Position numbers and translations under genes: made by a program. The notes under the pieces were generated by a model. The model saw only the letters and a program-made list of their open reading frames with translations, searched no databases and was not told the DNA's origin. Of a stretch of DNA of 51,918 nt, positions 7,998-15,044 are shown one piece after another. Source of the stretch: DSUN01 sp035527715 (GTDB lineage: Bacteria > Planctomycetota > PUPC01 > DSUN01); the NCBI GenBank assembly GCA_035527715.1, contig DATKZY010000133.1:1-51918 (forward strand). The letters are read 5' to 3'. The first letter of the stretch is position 1; each line of letters opens with the position of its first letter.

Positions 7998-8047
7998 ATT
8001 CTAATCGGCAAGGGGCGTTTGCGCAACAGGGGCTTGACGGGTAAGAT
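7998..8047. promoter_or_regulatory. back-to-back promoters sharing a palindromic -35 (TTGCGCAA)
   Basis: The palindrome TTGCGCAA (8019-8026) supplies both -35 boxes. Rightward: TTGCGC (8019-8024), 17 bp, TAAGAT (8042-8047), toward the aldo-keto reductase. Leftward: TTGCGC (8026-8021), 17 bp, TAGAAT (8003-7998), toward the propeller protein. A single repressor at the centre would control both units. Confidence 0.55.
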
Positions 8048-8074
8048 GGCAGGAGAAAAGGAGGTCGCGGGGCG

Positions 8075-10069
8075 ATGCAATACGCGATTCTGGGCAAGAC
8101 AAGCTACAAGGTGTCGCGGCTCGGCTTCGGCGCCATGCGCCTGCCGATGAAGGGCGACAAGGTGGACCGCGACAAGGCGGTGCCGATGATCCACCGCGCC
8201 TTCGAAACCGGCGTGAACTACATCGACACCGCCGTGGGCTACTGCAACCACGACAGCCAGCGCGCCGTGGGCGAGGCCCTCGAGGGCTGGCGCGAGCACA
8301 TCATCGTCTCGACCAAGAACCCCTACTACAACAAGCACGACGACCGGCCGTGGTGGAAGAACCTCGAGGACTCCCTCGAACGCCTCGACATCGAGACCAT
8401 CGACATCTACAACTTCCACGGCCTGCGCTGGCAGACCTTTGTGGACCACGTGCAAGGCCCCGACAGCCAGCTCGCCTGGATGCGGAAGGCGAAGGCCCAG
8501 GGGCTGATCCGCCACATCGGCTTCAGCTTCCACGACTCGGCCGAGAACCTCGTCCAGCTCGCCAGGACCGGCGAATTCGAGTCGGTCACCCTCCAGTACA
8601 ACCTCCTCGACCGCAGCCTCGAGAAGGCCCTGCCCACGGTGAAGAAGCTGGGCCTGGGCATCGTGGTGATGGGCCCCGTGGGCGGCGGGCGACTCGGCTC
8701 GCCCTCGCCCGCTATCCGCAAGCTGCTCTCCGGGGCCAAGAGCGTGCCGGAGATCGCTCTCCGCTTCGTCCTCGCCAACCCCCACGTCACCATCGCCCTC
8801 TCCGGCATGAGCGAGATGAGCCAGGTCCTCGAAAACCTGCGGGTGGCCAGCCGCCCCACCGCGCTCTCCCGGCCCGAGAAAATCCGCGTCCTCGTCACCC
8901 TCCGCCGCTACAAGAAGCTCGCCGACCTCTACTGCACCGGCTGCGACTACTGCATGCCCTGCCCGGCGGGCGTCGAGATTCCCCGCAACTTCAGCGCCCT
9001 CAACACCGCCCGCGTCTACGGCCTGCCCGACCACGCGAGGCAGCAGTACCGCCGAACCCAGGGCAAGGCGTCGCTGTGCCTCGCGTGCAGGAAGTGCCTG
9101 GAGAAATGCCCCCAGCACATAGACATCATCGCGCAGCTCCGCGAGACCGTGCGGACCCTCGACGACACGTATGGCAAGCTCATCGTCGCAGTGAAGCCGA
9201 CCTCAGTGGAGCGCCTCACGCGACGCAAGCGCGGCTACGACCTCGACCTCGCCTGCCGCATGGAGTGCCACAACCTGTCGGACCAACTGGTCCGCCCCAA
9301 GCTCACCTTCGCGCCCGGCGAGCGCATCGGCGTCGCCGAGTCCGGCAAGATCGGCCAGCTCCAGCCCTTCGGCCGCCGCGCCGTGAAGCTCGCCATCGAG
9401 GCCCGCGGCCTGAAGGACGGCGAGCCGCTTCGCCTCGGCCCGACCCTCGGCGGCGGCGGTGAGAGACTCCTCTTCGCCCACGACCCGTTGCCCGTGGCCA
9501 TCGCGCGGAAGGGCGCCCCTGGGAGAGTCCCGCTCGTGTCCGGCGAGCACGTCGCGGGCCCGGTCCAGCCCTCGGCAGCCGCCAGGGCGCTCCACTCGAT
9601 TGCCGCCCAGTTCGCCTGGAGCACCAAGGCGCTCACCGTGCAGCTCGACGTCCGCGGCGCCTTCCGCCGCCCCGTCACCGACCGGCGCGGCATCCGCGAG
9701 AGCGACAACCTGTGGCTCAACCTCTTCCTCGACGACCTGCTGGGCATGAAGCGCCCCAAGGACGCCCCGAAGCACTTCCTCCTCGGCTTCGGCTTCCCCG
9801 CCAAGGGCAGCGCGATGACGGTCGCCGTCCATCGCCCCCGCGTGCCCGCCGAGCAGGTGCGGACCATACACGCCGAGGTCAAGGGCCGCGGCCAGAAGCG
9901 CCGAGTCCTCATCCGCGTCCCCTGGAAGCTCCTCCAGGTCACCGCCCCGAAGCCCCCTGCGCGCCTCGGAGCCAACTTCGGCCTCACCTGCTGGCCCGCC
10001 ACCGGCACCTCCGCCTGGACCCTCTCGTGGACACCCGCGGGCCGCGGCTTCGTCCTCCTGACGGGCTAG
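8075..10069 (+). CDS. aldo-keto reductase with 2[4Fe-4S] ferredoxin domain and C-terminal carbohydrate-binding-like domain
   Basis: A 664-residue three-part protein. Residues 1-280 are an aldo-keto reductase barrel with the catalytic tetrad D51, Y56, K81 and H115 (YIDTAVGY, IIVSTK, NFHG). Residues 287-345 carry two ferredoxin-type clusters: C287, C290, C293, C296 and C335, C338, C341, C345 with a following Pro. Such AKR-ferredoxin proteins are common in anaerobes and planctomycetes. Residues about 395-664 look like a beta-sandwich of the DOMON/CBM9 sort (ESDNLWLNLFLDD, then the end FGLTCW), an unusual addition that suggests a sugar substrate. There is no signal peptide, so it should be cytoplasmic. 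AAGGAGG lies 10-11 bases before the ATG, and a promoter is at 8019-8047. Confidence 0.8.
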   Translation: MQYAILGKTSYKVSRLGFGAMRLPMKGDKVDRDKAVPMIHRAFETGVNYIDTAVGYCNHDSQRAVGEALEGWREHIIVSTKNPYYNKHDDRPWWKNLEDSLERLDIETIDIYNFHGLRWQTFVDHVQGPDSQLAWMRKAKAQGLIRHIGFSFHDSAENLVQLARTGEFESVTLQYNLLDRSLEKALPTVKKLGLGIVVMGPVGGGRLGSPSPAIRKLLSGAKSVPEIALRFVLANPHVTIALSGMSEMSQVLENLRVASRPTALSRPEKIRVLVTLRRYKKLADLYCTGCDYCMPCPAGVEIPRNFSALNTARVYGLPDHARQQYRRTQGKASLCLACRKCLEKCPQHIDIIAQLRETVRTLDDTYGKLIVAVKPTSVERLTRRKRGYDLDLACRMECHNLSDQLVRPKLTFAPGERIGVAESGKIGQLQPFGRRAVKLAIEARGLKDGEPLRLGPTLGGGGERLLFAHDPLPVAIARKGAPGRVPLVSGEHVAGPVQPSAAARALHSIAAQFAWSTKALTVQLDVRGAFRRPVTDRRGIRESDNLWLNLFLDDLLGMKRPKDAPKHFLLGFGFPAKGSAMTVAVHRPRVPAEQVRTIHAEVKGRGQKRRVLIRVPWKLLQVTAPKPPARLGANFGLTCWPATGTSAWTLSWTPAGRGFVLLTG

Positions 10070-10109
10070 CCCGCATGTCTCCCCCTGGACGTGAGATACG
10101 CCCCACTCT

Positions 10110-10234
10110 TGTCATGCTGAGCTTGTCGAAGCACCTTTCAGGGGAGCGAGCGCCGGCAACGGGGTGTCTTCCGTCGCGTCGGTCCACCCCGTTGAAAGGT
10201 TCCTCGACTTCGCTCCGCTTCGCTCGGAATGACA
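10110..10234. repeat. imperfect inverted repeat (TGTCATGCTGAGC ... GCTCGGAATGACA)
   Basis: The left arm (10110-10140) and right arm (10192-10234) are imperfect complements, the outer parts TGTCATgCtGAGC and GCTCgGaATGACA and the inner ACCTTTCA and TTGAAAGGT matching well. I know this phrase as a dispersed repeat in many environmental bacterial genomes. It follows the aldo-keto reductase and opens a roughly 1.2-kb stretch (10070-11302) with no secure gene. Confidence 0.7.
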
Positions 10235-10330
10235 GTGTTCCCCGCGCGCTCCCGCGGCGGGCAGGTGCGACATGCGGGCCAAATGCCCGCTGCGCCTCGA
10301 TGGCGGGGAGAGGGGCGCCCAAGGGTGCCA

Positions 10331-10372
10331 CCAAGAATGCCAACTCTCCCCCCCTGGAGTTGGCATTCTTGG
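10331..10372. repeat. perfect 16-bp palindrome with C-rich loop
   Basis: CCAAGAATGCCAACTC (10331-10346) and its exact complement (10357-10372) enclose a 10-nt loop of mostly C. There is no T-run, so it is not a typical terminator. It is one of several long perfect palindromes in the window (see 20466-20504 and 29774-29860). Confidence 0.8.
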
Positions 10373-10447
10373 GGCCGGGGCAGCGCATGCACGGCGCCAA
10401 CTGCTCAATCCCGAACAAATGAACCACGAGCGCCCGCCGCCTCCCGC

Positions 10448-10668
10448 AAGATGTTCAAGATGGCCAAGATGGCCACGCGCGCAACACAGGGGTTGGCCAT
10501 CTTGACGGGCCGGCCCTCGACAATGCCTCGTCCCCATAAGCCCAGTTATAGCAACCACATGCGGCCCTGCTGCTCACTCCGCCCATAGGCTCCGAGGCCG
10601 CGTCAAGATGGCCACCCTCCTCTCCCCGCCGCCATCTCGACCAACTCGACCATCTCGACCATCTCCAC
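10448..10668. repeat. 9-nt repeat arrays AAGATGGCC and CATCTCGAC
   Basis: AAGATGNNC units begin at 10448, 10457 and 10466. The inverse TGGCCATCTTGACG (10494-10507) is itself perfectly complementary to CGTCAAGATGGCCA (10601-10614). A second array of CATCTCGAC-like units begins at 10633, 10642, 10651 and 10660. Everything keeps a nine-base step. No gene is evident around them. Confidence 0.75.
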
Positions 10669-10832
10669 CACCCTCCGCCCCCGCCACGCCTCCTCGTCCC
10701 CACACCCCGCGTGGGGACGCCCCCCCTTCGACCCTCCGCGTCCTTCCGAAGCCAATCGGCCACGAGAACGCTTGAGCACCCGGCATCGAGTCCCTCAGAT
10801 CGGCGCCCTGCCGCGTGGACAGGAGAAAGCTG

Positions 10833-10861
10833 TTGACACCCCGATGGGGGCGCGATACAAT
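10833..10861 (+). promoter_or_regulatory. sigma70-like promoter
   Basis: TTGACA (10833-10838), a 17-bp spacer and TACAAT (10856-10861). Transcription would begin near 10868. A 27-codon open frame (ATG at 10895) and a possible 115-codon gene lie between it and the anchored protein at 11303, which it probably serves. Confidence 0.7.
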
Positions 10862-10949
10862 CGGCGCCGCATTGGTCACCGGACTGCGAGGCCCATGAAG
10901 AAAACTGGATTGTTACGACCCGACCCCAAGGCCCCCCCAAGGCCCCCAG

Positions 10950-11297
10950 GTGCCCAACGACCAGTTCCAAGACGGTGAGATTGGCGATCAGGTGGGGCTG
11001 GGGATTTCGACACGGGAAAATCCTCTTGTTGACTGGTCAGGACCCGCCATCGCGGCTTGGCGGGCAGGGCGCCTTCTGGTGGATGGCCCCAATGGGAGAC
11101 TTTGTAACAACGAGTTCTCGGTGTCAGGCAAGGTGGCTGACCAGGAAGGTACGCAATGGCTCAGCGTCTGGGGGCACCTTCTCAGGACGGTCTATCAGCG
11201 TCATGCCACAATGAATCCCGAGAACCACCCGCCGCATGGGACGCGAATCGCGTTCGATGTTACGAACAACCCGGCGCCGGCCTCAGGAGCACAATAG
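10950..11297 (+). CDS. uncertain hypothetical protein
   Basis: An open frame of up to 115 codons with a GTG at 10950, downstream of a good promoter and ending five bases before the next ATG. The composition is fairly protein-like (for example GPAIAAWRAGRLLVDGPNG, then VADQEGTQWLSVWG), with less extreme third-position GC than its neighbours, like the gene that follows. There is no convincing ribosome binding site at the GTG, no signal peptide and no recognisable family. It could instead be a long untranslated leader. Confidence 0.3.
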   Translation: MPNDQFQDGEIGDQVGLGISTRENPLVDWSGPAIAAWRAGRLLVDGPNGRLCNNEFSVSGKVADQEGTQWLSVWGHLLRTVYQRHATMNPENHPPHGTRIAFDVTNNPAPASGAQ

Positions 11298-11302
11298 GTC
11301 CC

Positions 11303-12217
11303 ATGAGGATGCGTTCTGCCTTTGTCCTTTGCGCACTCGTCTTGGCTGTGGTGGGCGCAGGGCCCGGCGGGGTCCGGCCCCCTCGCTCAGACGGCACGCA
11401 CCTTCGCTCAGACAGCGATATCAGGGGCGATGGTGGAGTGGTGCGGCTCGGCGACTTGCTGTTGCCTTCACAGATGACCATCTCAAAGCAGCAACTGCGA
11501 GCAACGGTGTCAGAGCTTTGTGGACGCTTCGGGATCGGTGTTCTGTTTGAGGACACTCGCGATGAATTCCTCGCTGACACCCTCATGGATCGTCTGGAAG
11601 TCTCAATCTCCTTGTCGCAGGGTACAAGCCTGGGAAAGGCAATGGACCAACTTGCAGGGGCGTGCCCTGATGTCGTCTGGCGACAACATGAAGGCATCAT
11701 AATAGTGTCGGCGCGACGGTTGGCTTGCATTAAGGACAATCCGCTTGCCTACGTGTTTCCTCACTTCGATTTCACTGGAAGCGTGGGGGATTTCCTGGCT
11801 AAGCTATATTGGGCAGTTCCCTTCAATTCGGGGCGGCGTCTGAGCATAGTGCATGGTGCGCAGGACCTTGAGGTCGCGCCCCAGGTCTCGCTCTGCGCCG
11901 ACGCCCCCGTGTCAGTCGAGACACTACTAGCGCGCGCTCTCTCACGCTATGGCGTCAAATGTTGGCCAGTCGTCACGCTCGGTGAAGTACCTCTTCCTTT
12001 CGGACGTTTAGAGTTTGCTGTTGGCTGGCCCCCCCCCCGCGCACTCTCGCGGGCTGAAGAGCCGCGAGAACAGGAGGTCCCCACGAAGGACGAGCGCGCC
12101 TCATGCGGGTCCGCTCTGGGGATTTACGTGTGGCCCCTCGTGAGCGCGGCGGGGCTGTTGGGGGCCCTAGTTGCGGTTCTGCTACTGTCCCGGCGACGAA
12201 AGAGATCTCATCCGTGA
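11303..12217 (+). CDS. exported, C-terminally anchored hypothetical protein (STN-like domain)
   Basis: A 304-residue protein with a signal peptide (FVLCALVLAVVGAGPGG) and a C-terminal hydrophobic helix (PLVSAAGLLGALVAVLLL) followed by SRRRKRSHP, so it should be held in the membrane by its tail. About residues 95-140 (ISLSQGTSLGKAMDQLAGAC, then a GIIIVS strand) resemble the short beta-alpha-beta modules of STN/secretin N-domains common in planctomycetes; that assignment is tentative. The tail looks like a sorting signal but has no PEP or LPxTG motif. Its 3' end is overlapped antisense by the extended dinB frame. Codon use is less GC-biased than that of its neighbours. Confidence 0.6.
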   Translation: MRMRSAFVLCALVLAVVGAGPGGVRPPRSDGTHLRSDSDIRGDGGVVRLGDLLLPSQMTISKQQLRATVSELCGRFGIGVLFEDTRDEFLADTLMDRLEVSISLSQGTSLGKAMDQLAGACPDVVWRQHEGIIIVSARRLACIKDNPLAYVFPHFDFTGSVGDFLAKLYWAVPFNSGRRLSIVHGAQDLEVAPQVSLCADAPVSVETLLARALSRYGVKCWPVVTLGEVPLPFGRLEFAVGWPPPRALSRAEEPREQEVPTKDERASCGSALGIYVWPLVSAAGLLGALVAVLLLSRRRKRSHP

Positions 12218-13448
12218 TATGGGAAAGGAAACGGTGTTGTGTCCGGGGACTGATCTCGGACAGTGCTGCCTGCATCCGAGCACTCATCGATCGGGCAACT
12301 GCTAACCTGGGTGGTTGATCCTCGATGGCGTCGGCGACGAGGCGCCGTTTCTCGTCGCTCCCGGCGTCGCGCGGGGTGTCGCCGAAGAGGGCGAGCTGCC
12401 GGGACCGCGCCTCGAAGCCCGAGACGCTGACGCCAATGAGGCGGATCTTGTGGCCCTTCATCCCCACGCGGCCAAGGTTGGCCGAGGCGATCTGGTAGAT
12501 GCGCGCCGCCGTGTCGACGGGCAGGTCGAGGGTGGTGGCACGGGTGAGGGTGGTGAAGTCCTCGAAGCGGACCTTGGTGGTGACCGTGCGGCCTCGGAGG
12601 CCGGCTCGCCGGAGGCGGAAGGCGACGCCCTCGCAAAGCTCCATGAGGGTGGAGGCGAGGAGGCGGGGGTCGCGGGTGTCGCGCTCGAAGGTGTTCTCGT
12701 GGCCGATGGACTTGGCCTGGCCGGCCGCCTCGACGGGACGGTCGTCGCGGCCGTGGGCGAGGTCGCTCAGGCCGGCGCCCTGCGTGCCGAAGCGGCGGAC
12801 GAGTTCCTCCCGCGGGCGGGCGGCGAGGTCGCCGATGGTGCGGATGCCGAGGCGGTCGAGGGCCTCCTGGGTGCGGCGGCCGACGCCCCAGAGTTTGCCG
12901 ACGGGCAGCGGGCGGAGGAAGGCTTCGGCCTCCCCCGGCTCGACGATGACGATGCCGCGGGGCTTGCGGAGGTCGGAGGCGATCTTGGCCACCATCTTGC
13001 ACGGGGCGATGCCGATGGAGGCGGTGAGGCGGGTCGCGGCCTCGATCCGCTGCCGGAGGCGCTCGGCCAGGGCGAGCTTGGTGCCGAAGAGATGCAGGGA
13101 CCGGCTCATGTCGAGGAACGCTTCATCAATGCTCACCGGCTCGACGTCGGGGGTGAACTCGTCGAGGACTTTGAACAACACCTCGGAGGCCTGGGCATAG
13201 GCCTCCATTCGGACGGGGAGGTAGACAGCCGTGGGGCAGCGCCGCCAGGCTTCGCTGATGGGCATGGCGCTGTGGATGCCGAAGCGGCGGGCCTCGTAGG
13301 AGCAGGTGGAGACGACGCCCCGGCCCCGCCCGCCCTTGGGGTCGGCGCCCACAACGACCGGCAGGCCCCGCAACTCGGGCCGGTCGCGCTGCTCGACGGC
13401 GGCGAAGAAGGCGTCCGTGTCGAGGTGGACGACGACGCGCTCCGGCAT
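11973..13448 (-). CDS. dinB: DNA polymerase IV (Y family) with an abnormal C-terminal tail
   Basis: Translesion polymerase. The catalytic core is intact: HLDTDAFFAAVEQRD at residues 8-22 (first acidic site), the Y-x-x-R steric region (CSYEARRFGIHSAMP), SIDEAFLD with the second acidic pair near residue 105, then the helix-hairpin-helix segment (VGKLWGVGRRTQEALDRLGI) and the little finger. RQLALF near residue 350 matches the beta-clamp-binding motif Q-L-x-L-F, where family members normally end. Here the frame runs on for roughly 130 residues of basic, low-information sequence that is antisense to the 3' end of the gene at 11303-12217. Most likely the original stop was lost by a rearrangement near 12.3 kb. 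A promoter lies at 13479-13506. Confidence 0.85.
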   Translation of the reverse strand: MPERVVVHLDTDAFFAAVEQRDRPELRGLPVVVGADPKGGRGRGVVSTCSYEARRFGIHSAMPISEAWRRCPTAVYLPVRMEAYAQASEVLFKVLDEFTPDVEPVSIDEAFLDMSRSLHLFGTKLALAERLRQRIEAATRLTASIGIAPCKMVAKIASDLRKPRGIVIVEPGEAEAFLRPLPVGKLWGVGRRTQEALDRLGIRTIGDLAARPREELVRRFGTQGAGLSDLAHGRDDRPVEAAGQAKSIGHENTFERDTRDPRLLASTLMELCEGVAFRLRRAGLRGRTVTTKVRFEDFTTLTRATTLDLPVDTAARIYQIASANLGRVGMKGHKIRLIGVSVSGFEARSRQLALFGDTPRDAGSDEKRRLVADAIEDQPPRLAVARSMSARMQAALSEISPRTQHRFLSHITDEISFVAGTVAEPQLGPPTAPPRSRGATRKSPERTRMRRARPSWGPPVLAALQPARVRGGGASQQQTLNVRKEEVLHRA

Positions 13449-13478
13449 AAGGGGCTCCGTGGAGAGGGCGGCGCTCCC

Positions 13479-13506
13479 ATTGTACAGGCGCCGGAGGCGA
13501 GGGCAA
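13479..13506 (-). promoter_or_regulatory. sigma70-like promoter of dinB
   Basis: Minus strand TTGCCC (13506-13501), 16-bp spacer, TACAAT (13484-13479), about 30 bases before the ATG at 13448. No obvious LexA-type operator overlaps it. Confidence 0.65.
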
Positions 13507-13792
13507 GGGGATTGTGAGGTGCCGATGCGAGATTCCCCTTGATATTCTCTGCCGAACGAGGATGTATGTAAGCAGCGGCTGCGGCGGCAGTTGGGCCGCC
13601 CGCCGATGGAGGATGGACGGGATTGTCAGAATCGGGCAGTTTTGGGTCGGAAGAAGGTGAGACAGGGATTGATATGAAAGCGGCTTCTCCGCACAATGAG
13701 CGTGTAATCCCCGTGGCTTGGTGGCCAAGAGCGCTCAAGAGTGAGGAGAAGCCAATGGTGCTTTTATCTCTCCGCTGGAAGTTGTCAATGGG
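13507..13792. other. gene-free stretch leading into a transposase remnant
   Basis: No intact gene is visible. The decamer GCCGATGCGA occurs at 13521, 14522 and 14638, the first and last flanking the transposase remnant, so they may mark insertion-sequence ends. The short frames here (for example QLGRPPMEDG) may be remains of the missing N-terminal part of that transposase. Confidence 0.35.
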
Positions 13793-14542
13793 ATGTGGGT
13801 GGCTCGTGGGCGGGGGCACGGGTGCGTGAGCCGGCGCTACTTTGCGGACAAGGCCACCGTGGGTGCGGCGGATGAGATTTTCCTGGGCCGCCTGCCGTTG
13901 ATGTTGGTGGTGGAGCCGCGGAGCTTGCTGGTGACGGGGCTTCGGCTGGCGGCGGGGTGCGGGGCCGAGGACTGGGCGCCGGTCTTCGCGGCACTCGAGG
14001 GCCTCCAGCGCTGTGTGTCGGATGCGGGGGAGGGTCTGGTGCGTGGGGTGAAGAACGCGCAGCGCCATCCCGCCTTCGAACACCTGCGGGTTCTGGCCGA
14101 GCGCCTCGGCGGCTTCCACCTCGGGCAGGTCGGCCCGGGCCGCGAGGCCCGGCTGGGCCGCCTCGTGGCCGAGACCGTGCGCTGGCGTGTTCGGGACAAG
14201 GACCCCGTGGACGCTCTGCGGGCCGCCTCCAAGGGCACCCTGGCCGACCAGGTCGAGCTCGCCGTCGTGGAGGCGGTGGACTACGCCGTGCGGTCCTCCT
14301 CGGCGGTGGAGTGCGTCAACTCGCGGGTGCGGGTCGTCCAGGTCGCCCGCAAGCACCTCAGCGAAGACTTCGTCTACCTCCTGGCCGTCTACCACAACAT
14401 GAGGACCTTTGGCCGAGGCAGCGTCCGGAAAGGCAAGACCGCTGCGGACCTCGCGGACATCCTGCTGCCCACGAGCGACTGGATTGAGCTTCTTGAACTG
14501 ACCGCCGCATCGCACCGAAAGGCCGATGCGAAAGCCGCCTGA
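13793..14542 (+). pseudogene. N-terminally truncated DDE transposase
   Basis: A 249-codon frame containing what looks like a whole catalytic core: a first Asp in AADEIFLGRLPLMLVVEP, a second in VSDAGEGLVRGVK, and the Glu in SAVECVNSRVRVVQVARKHL, followed by the HN-x-R-x-F and R-x-GKT-x-A-D-L ending typical of this transposase type. The usual N-terminal DNA-binding region (some 150-200 residues) is missing, and the 5' end reads as unrelated Gly/Arg-rich sequence. It is therefore most likely inactive. It lies beside a second broken transposase (IS4-like), marking this as a graveyard for insertion sequences. Confidence 0.7.
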
Positions 14543-14741
14543 CACGGCCCCTTGTGTCCCCACCGAACAGAGCCACAAGTCGTGCCATACCATCCACTTA
14601 CAATCGACTCATTCCTCTCAGCCTAGAATCTGACAGTGCCGATGCGAAACTCCTCCCGTCAGCCACAAGTAGCCTTGAGTACAGCACTTACATCCGGATG
14701 ATGACAAGCGGGGGGGCCGTCCGAGCGACAGCATCCCGCCA

Positions 14742-14996
14742 GGTGCAGGCAGTCCTGTAGTGGTCAAGGCGACGTATCGGTTCCTGGAGAGCAAGCGCGT
14801 GTCGGCCAAGCTGCTCTGGTCGCCGATTCACGATCACGCGGGCCGTGCGCTCCGGGGATGCGAGTGGGCATTGGTGCTCCAGGATACGACGTATCTGAAC
14901 CTGCCGACCCTCGAGGCCACGGAGGGGTTGGGCACGGTCAACGGGAAGCACTTTCCCGCATTGCATCTTGAGTCGCGCCCGCGCCGGCGCGTATAA
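14742..14996 (+). pseudogene. N-terminal fragment of an IS4-type transposase
   Basis: The frame reads KATYRFLESKRVSAKLL, then WALVLQDTTYLNLPTLEATEG, which matches the start of IS4-family transposases: an N-terminal domain, then the first catalytic Asp in L-Q-D-T-T-x-L-N and the conserved E-G-L-G. Similarity stops abruptly at about 14965, and the remainder (RPRRRV) is unrelated, so the last three quarters of the enzyme are gone. The breakpoint coincides with the promoter of the downstream kinase. The upstream end is also ragged; the GTG at 14760 need not be a real start. Surrounding non-coding DNA (14543-14741) shows nothing else I can name. Confidence 0.7.
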
Positions 14997-14997
14997 T
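14968..14997 (+). promoter_or_regulatory. sigma70-like promoter of the Ser/Thr kinase
   Basis: TTGAGT (14968-14973), an 18-bp spacer and a perfect TATAAT (14992-14997). Transcription would begin near 15004, about 40 nt before the ATG. It overlaps the ragged end of the IS4 fragment. Confidence 0.7.
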
Positions 14998-15044
14998 GGG
15001 AGCATGACACCCAGCGCCCCGAGGCGAGGCAGAGGAAAGCCACA

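Noticed and set aside
2073..9118. Long open frames 2073-3752 (+), 4730-7984 (+), 4983-6959 (-) and the upstream extension of the frame 6677-9118 (-)
   Set aside because: All lie over well-supported genes in another frame (Gfo/Idh, methyltransferases, APC permease, aldo-keto reductase) and have shadow-type composition.
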